Under the pieces are notes generated by a model, which saw nothing but the letters and a program-made list of their open reading frames with translations, was not told where the DNA came from and searched no databases. Shown here in pieces: positions 24,659 through 33,582 of a stretch of 40,343 nt of DNA (position 1 is the stretch's first letter; every line of letters starts with the position of its first letter). Origin of the DNA: Spirochaeta sp. (GTDB lineage Bacteria > Spirochaetota > Spirochaetia > DSM-27196 > Alkalispirochaetaceae); NCBI GenBank assembly GCA_007130865.1, contig SLRR01000141.1, positions 1 to 40,343 of the forward strand, given 5' to 3'. The translations under genes and the position numbers were made by a program.

Positions 24659-25501
24659 ATGAGAAATAGCACGTTTAAATCACCAGGAATCATGGGGATC
24701 ATCAATGTGACTCATGATTCCTTTTTTTCTGCCAGCCGCGCTCCTGATCCGGCTCTGGTTCGGAACGTAGCGGAGCGCATGGTGGAGGAAGGCGCGGCGA
24801 TTCTTGACGTGGGCGGCGAGTCCTCACGGCCCGGAAGCGATTACGTTTCGCTCCAGGAGGAACTGGACCGGGTTGTTCCCGCGGTACGAGAGATCAGAAG
24901 CGTCCGTCCCGACGTGGATATTTCCGTGGACACGCGGAAGTCCGGCGTCGCGGCAGCGGCGCTCGACGCGGGCGCCACGATGATCAACGATATCTCCGGA
25001 TTACGCGATGACCCGGACCTGGCCAGGGTCGTGGCGGAGCGGGGCGTACCGGTCTGTCTTATGCACATGCGTGGCACCCCGCGGACGATGCAGGACAAGC
25101 CCCGGTACGATGACCTTCTCGGCGAGATTCGATCGGAGCTGTTTTTTTCCGTCGACCGGGCGCTGGACGCCGGAATTCGGGCGGAGCGAATCATACTTGA
25201 TCCGGGGATCGGCTTCGGCAAAACCTTTGACCATAACTGGCATGTCCTGAGGGAGCTGGCCACGGTCGTATCATGGGGATACTCCGTCCTCGTCGGCCTC
25301 TCGAGGAAATCATTTCTCGGCGCGCCCGAGCACGGGGATGCCGCCCGTTCGCTTCCCCCGGAAGAGCGTCTTCACGCTACCCTATCCGCACAGATCTGGT
25401 GTACACTGCAGGGCGTTTCCATTCTGCGCGTGCACGACGTTCGCCCCATGGTAGAGGCGATCCGCGTGTTTGAACGGTTGATAAACGTACCTCGAGCTTA
25501 A
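24659..25501 (+). CDS. folP: Dihydropteroate synthase
   Basis: FolP condenses p-aminobenzoate with dihydropterin pyrophosphate in folate synthesis and is the sulfonamide target. The 280-residue TIM barrel keeps the pterin-binding motifs: GIINVTHDSF (13-22), DVGGESSRPGS, VDTRKSGV, NDISGL, LMHMRGTP, LDPGIGFGKT and GLSRKSFLG. In the first loop the usual NVTPDSF has His19 in place of Pro, which is unusual and close to the sulfonamide-sensitive loop. The start is ATG 24659, with only a weak CGGCGG before it. It leads a long run of tightly packed plus-strand genes. Confidence 0.94.
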   Translation: MRNSTFKSPGIMGIINVTHDSFFSASRAPDPALVRNVAERMVEEGAAILDVGGESSRPGSDYVSLQEELDRVVPAVREIRSVRPDVDISVDTRKSGVAAAALDAGATMINDISGLRDDPDLARVVAERGVPVCLMHMRGTPRTMQDKPRYDDLLGEIRSELFFSVDRALDAGIRAERIILDPGIGFGKTFDHNWHVLRELATVVSWGYSVLVGLSRKSFLGAPEHGDAARSLPPEERLHATLSAQIWCTLQGVSILRVHDVRPMVEAIRVFERLINVPRA

Positions 25502-25520
25502 CCGGCTCGTACCCGCGGGA

Positions 25521-26360
25521 GTGAAAGAAAGGGGAGTTGTGGCAGTACTGCGCGACATCTGGATCGTACAACAAGTTATCCTGCCCGCCCTGGATGTTCT
25601 CCTGCTCAGCTTCCTCATCTATCGGGGTTATCAGATCCTGCTCGAGACCCGAGCGGTGCAGCTCTTCCGTGGCGGTCTCCTGCTGGGAGCTCTCTACGCG
25701 GTCTCCTTTTTTCTCAACCTGAGAACCCTCCTCTGGCTGATCAACCTGCTTGCTCCGAGTTTCGTGATCGGTGTGGCGATCATTTTTCAGCCGGAGCTGC
25801 GCAAGATTTTCACCAAACTCGGCCAGGGGAAGTGGATCCAGGGTGGCGGACGGTCGCGACCGCAACAAGTGGACGAAGTGCTCGCCGCGGCGGAGGAGCT
25901 CAGCCATCGACGGCTCGGCGGACTGGTTGTATTCGCCCGGGCGATCGGACTCAAGGATATCATCGAGACCGGTACCGTGATCGACGGTGAGGTAAGCAGC
26001 CGGATCCTGGTCTCGGTCTTCGTACTCGACAGTCCCCTGCACGACGGGGCGGTGATCATCGAGAACGGACGTATCGTCTCCGGTGGTAGTTTTCTCCCCC
26101 TTTCCGAACAGACCGACGTACGCCGGAGTTTCGGGACGCGACATCGGGCGGCCCTGGGACTCGCCGAGGAGAGTGACGCGATTATCCTGGTTGTGAGCGA
26201 GGAAACCGGAGCGATCAGCCTTGCTTATGACGCCAACCTGTATTACGACCTGACGATCGAGGAAGTGCAGGAACAGCTCCTGGAGTTGCTGGACATTTCC
26301 GGGCGGCCCGGAGCGCGGGCTCGGCATGCACCGGAGGAGGTGGCGGAACTTGAAGATTAA
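25521..26360 (+). CDS. cdaA: Diadenylate cyclase CdaA (c-di-AMP synthase)
   Basis: CdaA makes cyclic di-AMP from two ATP at the membrane. The 279-residue protein has three membrane segments (about 19-41, 48-66, 69-90) and then a DAC domain. The catalytic motifs are DGA (175-177, within SPLHDGAVII) and RHR (207-209, within GTRHRAALG). GTG 25521 is the first start; a second GTG at 25539, after AGGGGAG, would remove six residues and is about equally likely. The next gene, overlapping by 11 bases, encodes its usual regulator YbbR/CdaR. Cyclic di-AMP often controls K+ uptake through RCK domains; a TrkA-TrkH pair is 22 kb away in this window. Confidence 0.94.
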   Translation: MKERGVVAVLRDIWIVQQVILPALDVLLLSFLIYRGYQILLETRAVQLFRGGLLLGALYAVSFFLNLRTLLWLINLLAPSFVIGVAIIFQPELRKIFTKLGQGKWIQGGGRSRPQQVDEVLAAAEELSHRRLGGLVVFARAIGLKDIIETGTVIDGEVSSRILVSVFVLDSPLHDGAVIIENGRIVSGGSFLPLSEQTDVRRSFGTRHRAALGLAEESDAIILVVSEETGAISLAYDANLYYDLTIEEVQEQLLELLDISGRPGARARHAPEEVAELED

Positions 26361-27294
26361 CGCGTTTTTCGCCCGACTCTTCCGGAACTGGCCCGCCAAG
26401 GTGCTCTCCTTCCTGCTGGCGTTGCTGCTTCTGGTGTTTCACGATATCACCCGTCTCGAAGAGCGTTTTATCACCGTTCCGCTTGAGGTCCGTCTCAGCG
26501 ATGGGCTCGTACCGGCTTCTCAGTATCCTCAGCAGGTGCGAATCCGTCTCCGGGGAGAGTCGGAGCAGGTGTTTCGTGTCGTAGAGGATGACCTGGAAGC
26601 GTATATCAACCTGCAGCCCTTTGATACCGAGGGAGAGTACCGGGTTCCAGTGAACGTGGGACGGACGGGAGTATCCGCCGAACCGGGAACGCTGGAGATC
26701 TCCGTGGAACCGGAGGTGTTGACGGTTGAACTCGAGGAGAAGGTGATCAAGAGCGTGGAGGTCCAGGCAAGTACCAGTGGGTTCGTTCCCGGCGGGTTCC
26801 AGCTGGAGAGAACGATCATGAGTCCCTCCTCGGTGGAGATCGAGGGGCCGCGGAGCCGCGTGGAAAACCTCGAGTGGGTCCGTACCGAGGATGTGGATCT
26901 TTCCAACCGGCGGGAGGATTTTACGGAACGGATTCGACTGGTATCACCGGATCCGCTCGTACAGTTTCGTGGCGGCGATATCGTGGAACTCCGCGGTATC
27001 GTAGAGGAGGCGGTGGTTCTGCAGACGTTTGAGCCGGTGGATCTTGTCGTTTCCGGCCTCGATCCCCGATTCAATCTGGCGGAGGAACTGCCCACAGGCC
27101 TGATCCGGGTACAGGCGCGCCAGGTGGACGTGGAAGAACTCGCTCCGGGAGATCTCCAACTCGCGCTGGATGCGTCCGGTATCGACGAGACGGGTACGAT
27201 ACGACTCCCGGTACGACCGGTTGTGCCCTCGGGATTTGTAGTTTTGCGTTACGAACCCACGTCGATCCAGCTTGTTGTAGAGGAAGAGTCGTGA
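26350..27294 (+). CDS. ybbR: YbbR-domain protein (CdaR-like regulator of CdaA)
   Basis: From TTG 26350 the protein has 314 residues: a short basic N-terminus, one membrane anchor (about 14-31) and then beta-rich YbbR repeats of 75-85 residues facing outside. Three to four repeats are visible, recognisable by spaced V-x-V-E and P-x-x-V-x-V-x-G segments. GGAGGAGG at 26333-26340 fits the TTG with nine-base spacing; the in-frame ATG at 26326 has no site. The coding region overlaps the end of cdaA by 11 bases, so translation is coupled. In Firmicutes CdaR binds and modulates CdaA; the same role is inferred here from gene order. Confidence 0.88.
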   Translation: MKINAFFARLFRNWPAKVLSFLLALLLLVFHDITRLEERFITVPLEVRLSDGLVPASQYPQQVRIRLRGESEQVFRVVEDDLEAYINLQPFDTEGEYRVPVNVGRTGVSAEPGTLEISVEPEVLTVELEEKVIKSVEVQASTSGFVPGGFQLERTIMSPSSVEIEGPRSRVENLEWVRTEDVDLSNRREDFTERIRLVSPDPLVQFRGGDIVELRGIVEEAVVLQTFEPVDLVVSGLDPRFNLAEELPTGLIRVQARQVDVEELAPGDLQLALDASGIDETGTIRLPVRPVVPSGFVVLRYEPTSIQLVVEEES

Positions 27295-27662
27295 TCCGCG
27301 GAATAGGCGTGGACGTGGTGGCTGTGGCGCGGCTGCGCCGCTGGCTGGAGGACGAACGACTCCTGAAGCGGTACTTTGCCGGCCAGGAACGGGAGGCGAT
27401 CTACCAGCGCAGGGACGGTGCGGCTCTCTCTCTGGCGGCGCGGTTCGCCGCAAAGGAAGCGTTCGCCAAAGCGCTCGGCACCGGTTTCCGCGGTTTCAAT
27501 CTCCGCGATGTCTGGGTTGTGAACGACGCCCTGGGGAAGCCGGAGCTGCACGTGAGTGGTACCGCCGCTCGGGCCCTGGCGCGGATCGGCGGAAAGCGTC
27601 TGTGGCTCTCTCTCACCCACGAACAGGAGAACGCGATCGCCATGGTCGTAATCGAAGGTTAA
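27291..27662 (+). CDS. acpS: Holo-[acyl-carrier-protein] synthase
   Basis: AcpS moves 4'-phosphopantetheine from CoA to the acyl carrier protein. The 123-residue protein has Asp8 in GVDVV and Glu56 in RFAAKEAFAKAL, the two Mg-binding residues, plus WLSLTHE near 102-108. Its GTG start overlaps the ybbR stop by four bases (GTGA). It consumes CoA, for which coaX in this window supplies the first step, though the genes are not linked. Confidence 0.94.
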   Translation: MIRGIGVDVVAVARLRRWLEDERLLKRYFAGQEREAIYQRRDGAALSLAARFAAKEAFAKALGTGFRGFNLRDVWVVNDALGKPELHVSGTAARALARIGGKRLWLSLTHEQENAIAMVVIEG

Positions 27663-27681
27663 GGCGAGGAGAGAAACGAGA

Positions 27682-28551
27682 ATGGCCACCGAATCGAATC
27701 TGACCTTTTTTTCAAAGAAACCGCTGGAGTGCCCCCTGTGCGAGGGCAAGGTCTATCGCGAGGAGATGCGAACCGGTCGGGGCAGGCAGATCGCCGGTAA
27801 TCTCACCCGGGAACTCCGCCGGAACTACGAGCCTTCCAAGCAGTACGGTCCGGTGTTTCCCCTGATATACCCGGTGGTAGTGTGCCCCTCCTGTTACTAC
27901 GCGGCGTACCCCGAGGATTTTTCCGCGGTGCCGGAAAACAAGCAGGACATTCTCGAGGAGGAGACCGACAAGAGACTCGACGCGTTCAACGGCCTTCTCC
28001 CGCCGCTGGATTTCACCAGTCCCAGGGGTCTGGCGGAAGGCATCGGCAGCTATGTTCTGGCCACGATGTGTTACGAGCACTTCCCCAAACAGTTTTCTCC
28101 GACGTTCAAGTGCGGCGTGAGCCAGTTGAGGGCCGCCTGGCTCTGCGGTGACCTGCACCGCCTGCACCCCACGGAAAACTACGACTACCTGGCGAAGGTC
28201 TTTTATCGGAAGGCCCGGTTCTACTACAGTCTCGCGGTCGAACGGGAACAGACCGGCGCGGAACCGATGTCCGGCGCACGTCACCTGGGACCGGACCTGG
28301 ATAAAAACTACGGGTACGACGGCGTGCTCTATATCACCGGTCTGCTGGAGTTTCAGTATGGGCCGCGATCCGACCAGGAGAAGCGGAAACTCGCGCTGGA
28401 CCGGGCCAAGCGCACGGTAGCGCGCATCTTCGGCATGGGAAAAGCCAGCAAGAACAAACCCGCGGCGATCCTCGACAACGCGCGGGAGGTTTACGAGAGT
28501 ATCGCCAAGGAACTGGGACTTCAGGACGCGGACCCGGAGAAAGATGGCTGA
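27682..28551 (+). CDS. DUF2225 protein with two CxxC zinc-knuckle motifs
   Basis: The 289-residue protein matches DUF2225, a family of unknown function common in Firmicutes and spirochaetes. Near the N-terminus C17-x-x-C20 (ECPLC) and C68-x-x-C71 (VCPSCYYAAYPEDF) form a probable zinc site. The rest is helical with many Tyr, Leu and Arg residues (about 125-280), resembling a TPR-like array. GAGGAGAG precedes ATG 27682. The last eight bases overlap truA. Role unknown; its position between acpS and truA is the only context. Confidence 0.85.
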   Translation: MATESNLTFFSKKPLECPLCEGKVYREEMRTGRGRQIAGNLTRELRRNYEPSKQYGPVFPLIYPVVVCPSCYYAAYPEDFSAVPENKQDILEEETDKRLDAFNGLLPPLDFTSPRGLAEGIGSYVLATMCYEHFPKQFSPTFKCGVSQLRAAWLCGDLHRLHPTENYDYLAKVFYRKARFYYSLAVEREQTGAEPMSGARHLGPDLDKNYGYDGVLYITGLLEFQYGPRSDQEKRKLALDRAKRTVARIFGMGKASKNKPAAILDNAREVYESIAKELGLQDADPEKDG

Positions 28552-29335
28552 GACCTTTACCGGTGAGTCCCGGACGATTCTCCTGCGCCTCGCCTACGAC
28601 GGTACGGATTTCGCCGGTTATCAGGTACAAAAGCGAGACCGGACCGTACAGAGCGTGCTTGAAGCAGCGCTGCACCGGCTGCACGATCATCCCGTGCGGA
28701 CGACCGCCGCCGGCAGAACCGACGCCGGTGTTCACGCGGTGGGACAGCACGTCGCGTTCGTTACGGATCACGGAGGCATCCCGGACGAGTCCTTTGCTCC
28801 AGCCCTGAACAGTCTGCTGCCGGGGGACGTCACGGTAATTCGGTCCCGCCGGGTGTCCGCGACGTTTCACGCGCAGTACGACGCGCGCATGAGGCACTAT
28901 CGATACCACCTGTACGCGGCTCCCGTTATTCTTCCTCACCGACGTAGGTACGCCTGGCGCATACCGGAGGTGCCCGATCTCGAGCGGCTGAATCGTGACG
29001 CCGCCGCGTTCGTGGGGCAACACGATTTCATCGCGTTTGCAACCATTGGTGAGGAAGGCAAATCCACCGTCCGGGACGTACAGTATGCCGGTTTTCGCCG
29101 ACAGGGCGACTCCCTGATCTTTGCGATCGGGGCGACGGGTTTCCTCCGCCGCATGGTTCGCTCGATCGTGGGTACGCTCGTGGAACGGGAGCGGTATCGC
29201 TTGCGCCGCGAAGCGGTGCCCTTTACGATGGAGGAGCTGATCGGCGGGAGGGACCGGTCCCGGGTAGGGACTACCGCACCGCCCTGGGGGCTTTTTTTTC
29301 ACGATGTGGACTACGATCTGGATACGGATGAATGA
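28544..29335 (+). CDS. truA: tRNA pseudouridine(38-40) synthase
   Basis: TruA isomerises U38-U40 in the anticodon arm. The 263-residue protein has the catalytic Asp60 in GRTDAGVHA (57-65), the same number as in E. coli. LRLAYDGTDFAGYQ opens the first domain, and GFLRRMVRSIVGTL closes the second. The ATG overlaps the DUF2225 gene by eight bases, and the TGA overlaps the udg ATG (ATGA), so all three are translationally coupled. With miaA, a second anticodon-loop modifier lies in this window. Confidence 0.95.
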   Translation: MAETFTGESRTILLRLAYDGTDFAGYQVQKRDRTVQSVLEAALHRLHDHPVRTTAAGRTDAGVHAVGQHVAFVTDHGGIPDESFAPALNSLLPGDVTVIRSRRVSATFHAQYDARMRHYRYHLYAAPVILPHRRRYAWRIPEVPDLERLNRDAAAFVGQHDFIAFATIGEEGKSTVRDVQYAGFRRQGDSLIFAIGATGFLRRMVRSIVGTLVERERYRLRREAVPFTMEELIGGRDRSRVGTTAPPWGLFFHDVDYDLDTDE

Positions 29336-30129
29336 AACGATTCGAGACGCTTTACGATATACTGTGCGATACCGGTGATCTTCTTCAGGAGGGACGGCGG
29401 CGCGAGCACCTGCCTCTGACCGACCGGGTACGCGGTCTCATGGAGACACTCCACGACGGGGAACAGGTCGATCACGGAGGGCGCGCCGGTGGTGATTCGG
29501 TGCACCCCGTGGAATCGCCACTGCCGGGGTTGCCGGAACGCCGTCGCCGCCTGGAAGCGCTTATCGCGGGGGTCAAGCAATGTACCCGATGCCCTCTCTC
29601 CCTGGGGAGAACGTTCAGCGTACCCGGTGAAGGTGTACTGGATCCTCTGGTGATGTTCATCGGCGAGGGACCGGGCCGCGACGAGGACGAGAGTGGTCGG
29701 CCTTTTGTGGGCGCGGCGGGACGATACCTCGACCGCTGGCTCACTGCGATAGGGTTGAGCCGGGAGACAAACGCGTACATCACCAACATCGTCAAGTGCC
29801 GTCCTCCGGAAAACCGCGATCCGCAACCGGAAGAGTCTGATGCATGCGCACCCTGGCTGCACGAACAGATTTCGCTGGTACGACCTCGCATGATCGTGAC
29901 GCTGGGCAGGATCAGCACCAGGATTCTCACCGGAACCACGCAGGGTATAACCAGGATACACGGTACGTTCTATTCCCTGAACGGAATTCCCCTGGTTCCC
30001 ACTTTCCATCCGAGCGCGGTGCTTCGACGCGACGAATGGCGTCGCCCGGTCTGGGAAGACCTGAAGGCGGTCCGGAACTGGCTCGTGGACAACGTCGGGC
30101 ACGAACCGCCGGAGGATCCCACGGGATGA
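29332..30129 (+). CDS. Uracil-DNA glycosylase, family 4 (iron-sulfur)
   Basis: The enzyme removes uracil from DNA. The core (about 78-255) has C84 and C87 (CTRC), C156 and C172 as four [4Fe-4S] ligands. Motif A is GEGPGRDEDESGRPFVG (111-127), with the GEGPG start typical of family 4. Motif B is HPS at 226-228. About 80 N-terminal residues precede the core and are rich in Arg, Leu and Glu, with no recognised domain; similar leads occur in proteins described as related to a phage DNA polymerase segment. It overlaps truA by four bases and ends seven bases before priA. Confidence 0.92.
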   Translation: MKRFETLYDILCDTGDLLQEGRRREHLPLTDRVRGLMETLHDGEQVDHGGRAGGDSVHPVESPLPGLPERRRRLEALIAGVKQCTRCPLSLGRTFSVPGEGVLDPLVMFIGEGPGRDEDESGRPFVGAAGRYLDRWLTAIGLSRETNAYITNIVKCRPPENRDPQPEESDACAPWLHEQISLVRPRMIVTLGRISTRILTGTTQGITRIHGTFYSLNGIPLVPTFHPSAVLRRDEWRRPVWEDLKAVRNWLVDNVGHEPPEDPTG

Positions 30130-30136
30130 ACGGGTC

Positions 30137-32110
30137 GTGAGCCCCCCGGTATACGAGGTGGCCGTGCCGGTCCCACTGGATCGGATCTTCACCTACAGCG
30201 CTCCCCTGGAGGGCGATCCGCCGGAACCGGGGTGTCGCGTGATCGTTCCCTTCGGCAGGCGTACGGTCACAGGTGTGGTAATCTCCGTGACCAAAGATCC
30301 GGGGGAACGGTCGCTCAAACCGATCTCCCGCGCGCTCGACACAGACCCGCTCTTTGACGACGAGTGGATGGAAATGGCCCGGTGGGTCTCGCAGATGTAC
30401 GTGACGCCCCTGGGAGAGGTGCTGGCTACGATGCTCCCCGGAGCCCGGCGTTCCCGGGATCTGCCGGACCGCGGTGGCGACGAACCGGCGATCGCCCCGG
30501 AACGGCTCCGGTTGTCGGAGGAGCAGGAAACGGCGATCCGTGAGATCGGCCGGCCCGTCGCTCCCGGTGAGGAATCGTGGCACTATCTATACGGTATTAC
30601 CGGCAGCGGCAAGACGGAGGTTTTTCTCCAGCTCGCGGAGCGGACGATCGGTGAGGGACGGAGCGTCATCTACCTTGTACCGGAGATCGCTCTGACGCAC
30701 CAGCTTTTTGAACATATCTCCCGCCGATTCGGGCCGGTGGCGGCGATGCTGCACTCGGGCCTCACCGCGTCGCAACGACTGGGGGAGTGGCGCCGCATCC
30801 AGCGGGGAGAGGCGCGGCTTGTTGTAGGCGCTCGCAGCGCGGTTTTTGCTCCGACTATCCGACTCGGCCTCGTCGTGATCGACGAGGAACACGAGAACTC
30901 CTATAAGGCCGGCAACGCTCCACGGTATCATGCGCGGCAGGTTGCGCTCTGGCGATCCGTCCGGGTCGGGGCTCCGTGTATACTCGGCTCCGCCACGCCC
31001 TCGGCGGAAGCGTGGCACCTGATGGGTACGGGTCGGCTGAAACGCCATGCCCTTACGCGCCGCCTCTCCGGTGGAGCGATGCCCTCGATTCGTGTGCTCG
31101 ATATCCAGGGTGCGGCAACGCTGGTCTCGCCGGAGTTGCGGGAGGCGCTCATCGCGACACACGCCCTTGGCGCCCAGAGTATCCTTTTTCTCAATCGCCG
31201 CGGTTTTGCCGGTGTCTTCCAGTGTCGCAGCTGCGGTTACGCCGCGGACTGCCCCCGCTGTTCCGTACCGATGACGTACCATAAAACGCAGGGCCGAATG
31301 GTTTGTCACTATTGCGGGTACCGTACCGGACCGATTCAGGTGTGTCCGGACTGCGGATCTCTTGACGTGGGATACGCCTCGTTCGGTACGGAACGAATAG
31401 AAGAGGACCTGCAGCGGGAACTGCCCGAATTACGCGTGGCTCGGCTGGATACGGATACCACCCGCACCCGTGGAGCACTCGGGAACGTGCTCGACCGGTT
31501 TGCCGAGGGAGAGATCGACCTTCTGCTGGGGACGCAGATGGTGGCAAAGGGGCTCAATTTCCCGGGGGTACGCACGGTAGGCATCATCATGGCAGATACC
31601 GGGCTCAGCCTGCCGGACTTCCGCGCGGCGGAGCGCACCTTCGGCCTGATCGTACAGGTGGCCGGCCGGGCCGGACGGTTTCGTCGGGACGGGGAGGTGA
31701 TCGTACAGACGCTCCGACCGGGGCACGCTGCGATTCGTCGCGCAGTCCGTATGGAAGTGGACGAATTCTATCGGGAGGAACTGCGCGTGCGGCAGATGCT
31801 CCGTTTTCCCCCGTTCACGCGACTGATCCGCCTGGTGTGCCGCTCCCGGCGCAAGGAAGCAGCGGTCGCACTGGCCGACGAACTGGCGCGCGAAGCGGAA
31901 GCGGGTCTTGCGGCGGGGACGGCGGTACATGTGCTAGGTCCAGCGCCGGCTCCGCTGGAGAAGATCAAGAACAACTGGCGCTACCACGTTCTCCTCCGGG
32001 GTGAAGAGATGCCGGAACTCCACCGCACCTGCCGCCGGGCGCTCAGCCGGGTTACGCCCGACCGGGACGTGTATATCGAGGTTGATGTAGACCCGGTCAA
32101 CCTGTTGTAG
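30137..32110 (+). CDS. priA: Primosomal replication helicase PriA
   Basis: PriA reloads the replisome at stalled forks. The 657-residue protein has an N-terminal DNA-binding domain (about 1-105), Walker A GITGSGKT (153-160) and a DEEH box at 249-252. A zinc region of eight cysteines (about 353-410; QCRSC, CPRC, CHYC, CPDC) interrupts the helicase core. The second helicase lobe includes GTQMVAKG and the motif-VI stretch QVAGRAGR. The start is GTG 30137, following udg closely. It is slightly shorter than the 732-residue E. coli protein, mainly in the N-terminal part. Confidence 0.95.
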   Translation: MSPPVYEVAVPVPLDRIFTYSAPLEGDPPEPGCRVIVPFGRRTVTGVVISVTKDPGERSLKPISRALDTDPLFDDEWMEMARWVSQMYVTPLGEVLATMLPGARRSRDLPDRGGDEPAIAPERLRLSEEQETAIREIGRPVAPGEESWHYLYGITGSGKTEVFLQLAERTIGEGRSVIYLVPEIALTHQLFEHISRRFGPVAAMLHSGLTASQRLGEWRRIQRGEARLVVGARSAVFAPTIRLGLVVIDEEHENSYKAGNAPRYHARQVALWRSVRVGAPCILGSATPSAEAWHLMGTGRLKRHALTRRLSGGAMPSIRVLDIQGAATLVSPELREALIATHALGAQSILFLNRRGFAGVFQCRSCGYAADCPRCSVPMTYHKTQGRMVCHYCGYRTGPIQVCPDCGSLDVGYASFGTERIEEDLQRELPELRVARLDTDTTRTRGALGNVLDRFAEGEIDLLLGTQMVAKGLNFPGVRTVGIIMADTGLSLPDFRAAERTFGLIVQVAGRAGRFRRDGEVIVQTLRPGHAAIRRAVRMEVDEFYREELRVRQMLRFPPFTRLIRLVCRSRRKEAAVALADELAREAEAGLAAGTAVHVLGPAPAPLEKIKNNWRYHVLLRGEEMPELHRTCRRALSRVTPDRDVYIEVDVDPVNLL

Positions 32111-32123
32111 GTAGACTGGGACG

Positions 32124-32615
32124 GTGATTTCACTGGTATTTCATCCTGACGAGCGACTTGTTACGCCGGCGAAGCCCCTGGAAAAGATCGACGCGTCCAC
32201 ACAGGAGCTGACCACCCGGATGATCGAGACGATGCAGAACTCCCACGGGATCGGCCTGGCCGGACCCCAGGTAGGCCGCATGGAGCGCCTTTTTGTCGTA
32301 CAGGTACCGGAGGACGAGCCCCGGGTATTCATCAATCCCCGCATAACCGCGCTCTCCCCGGACGTGGGCAAGTACGAAGAAGGTTGTCTCAGCATTCCCG
32401 GCGTCTACGCCGATATCAAACGCCCCCTGGCGTTAACCGTTGAGGCCTGGGACCCCCGGGGAAAGGCGTTTACCCTGGACGCGGAGGGACTCCTCGCGCG
32501 CGTTATCCTTCACGAAAACGACCACCTTGAGGGCGTTCTCTTCATCGATTACCTGCCGGCCCGCCGTCGGGAGCGTTTGATGCGATCCTACCGACCACCC
32601 GGCGAGGCGATGTAA
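32124..32615 (+). CDS. def: Peptide deformylase
   Basis: Def removes the formyl group from nascent proteins. The 163-residue protein has motif 1 GIGLAGPQVG (42-51; Gly47 where most have Ala), motif 2 EEGCLSIPG (85-93, metal ligand Cys88) and motif 3 HENDHLEG (130-137, ligands His130 and His134, catalytic Glu131). The start is GTG 32124, 13 bases after priA. It is followed by fmt after three bases: the two enzymes act at opposite ends of the formyl-Met cycle, and this pairing is widely conserved. Confidence 0.96.
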   Translation: MISLVFHPDERLVTPAKPLEKIDASTQELTTRMIETMQNSHGIGLAGPQVGRMERLFVVQVPEDEPRVFINPRITALSPDVGKYEEGCLSIPGVYADIKRPLALTVEAWDPRGKAFTLDAEGLLARVILHENDHLEGVLFIDYLPARRRERLMRSYRPPGEAM

Positions 32616-32618
32616 CCT

Positions 32619-33578
32619 GTGCGTATTCTCTTTGCCGGCACCCCTGATATCGCCCTGCCCTCGCTGCGAGCACTGTACGAAGCGGGACTGGATATCGTGG
32701 CGGTATTGACCGCTCCGGACAAGCCCGCGGGACGACGGCGGACTCTCCAGGCGCCTCCGGTAAAGGTTCAGGCCGCGGAGTGGGGAATCCCCGTGTTACA
32801 GCCGTCACGCCTTGACGGTACCGCCCGCGAAGAAGTAACCCGTTATCAGCCGGATCTGCTCGTGGTGGTGGCGTACGGAAAGATATTCGGTCCCCGTTTC
32901 CTCGACCTTTTTCCGCGGGGTGGGGTCAACGTACACCCCTCCCTTTTGCCGCGATACCGCGGGCCCAGTCCGATTCCGGCGGCGATCCTGGCGGGCGATT
33001 CCGTCACGGGCGTCACGATCCAGCGCATCACCCTTGAGATGGACGCCGGGGAGATCCTCGCGCAGCGGGAGGTTCCACTTGCGCCGGATGCGACTGTACT
33101 CCAGCTGGAGACACGGCTCGGTGAGCTTGGGGCGAAGCTACTCCTGGAAACGGTGCAAAGCCTGGCGGCAGGTACGGTGGTAGCGAGAGAGCAGAACGAG
33201 CAGGACGCGTCCTGGTGCGGGTTGATTCGCAAGGACGACGGGTCTCTCTCCTGGCAGGAATCGGCGTTGCAGATCGAGCGGATGGTCCGCGCGTATACCC
33301 CTTGGCCCGGTGTTCGATGCAGCTGGAATGGCGTTCCCCTGGTGTTCACCGAGGCCGTAGTCGTCTCCTCCGGTACCGGGGAAACCCGGACCGACCGGCC
33401 CCAGGAGACCCCCGGGACTGTCCTCGGTGTAGACAACAGAGCAGGAATTCTGGTACAAACCCTGAACGGTGTTCTGGCGGTGAGACGGCTCAAGCTGCAG
33501 GCCCGGAAAGAGATGGATTTCCGGGCTTTCCTCAACGGCAACTCTTCCATCATCGGTAGCGTTTTGGAACAGGCATAA
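32619..33578 (+). CDS. fmt: Methionyl-tRNA formyltransferase
   Basis: Fmt formylates initiator Met-tRNA using formyl-tetrahydrofolate. The 319-residue protein begins VRILFAGTPDIALPSL and has the folate-site motif NVHPSLLPRYRGPSPI (about 107-122) with the usual Asn-His pair, followed by a C-terminal tRNA-binding domain (about 210-319). The loop near 41-48 (PAGRRR) is the tRNA-contacting basic loop. The start is GTG 32619, three bases after the def stop, without a strong ribosome site, so coupling to def is likely. Confidence 0.95.
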   Translation: MRILFAGTPDIALPSLRALYEAGLDIVAVLTAPDKPAGRRRTLQAPPVKVQAAEWGIPVLQPSRLDGTAREEVTRYQPDLLVVVAYGKIFGPRFLDLFPRGGVNVHPSLLPRYRGPSPIPAAILAGDSVTGVTIQRITLEMDAGEILAQREVPLAPDATVLQLETRLGELGAKLLLETVQSLAAGTVVAREQNEQDASWCGLIRKDDGSLSWQESALQIERMVRAYTPWPGVRCSWNGVPLVFTEAVVVSSGTGETRTDRPQETPGTVLGVDNRAGILVQTLNGVLAVRRLKLQARKEMDFRAFLNGNSSIIGSVLEQA

Positions 33579-33582
33579 ATAC

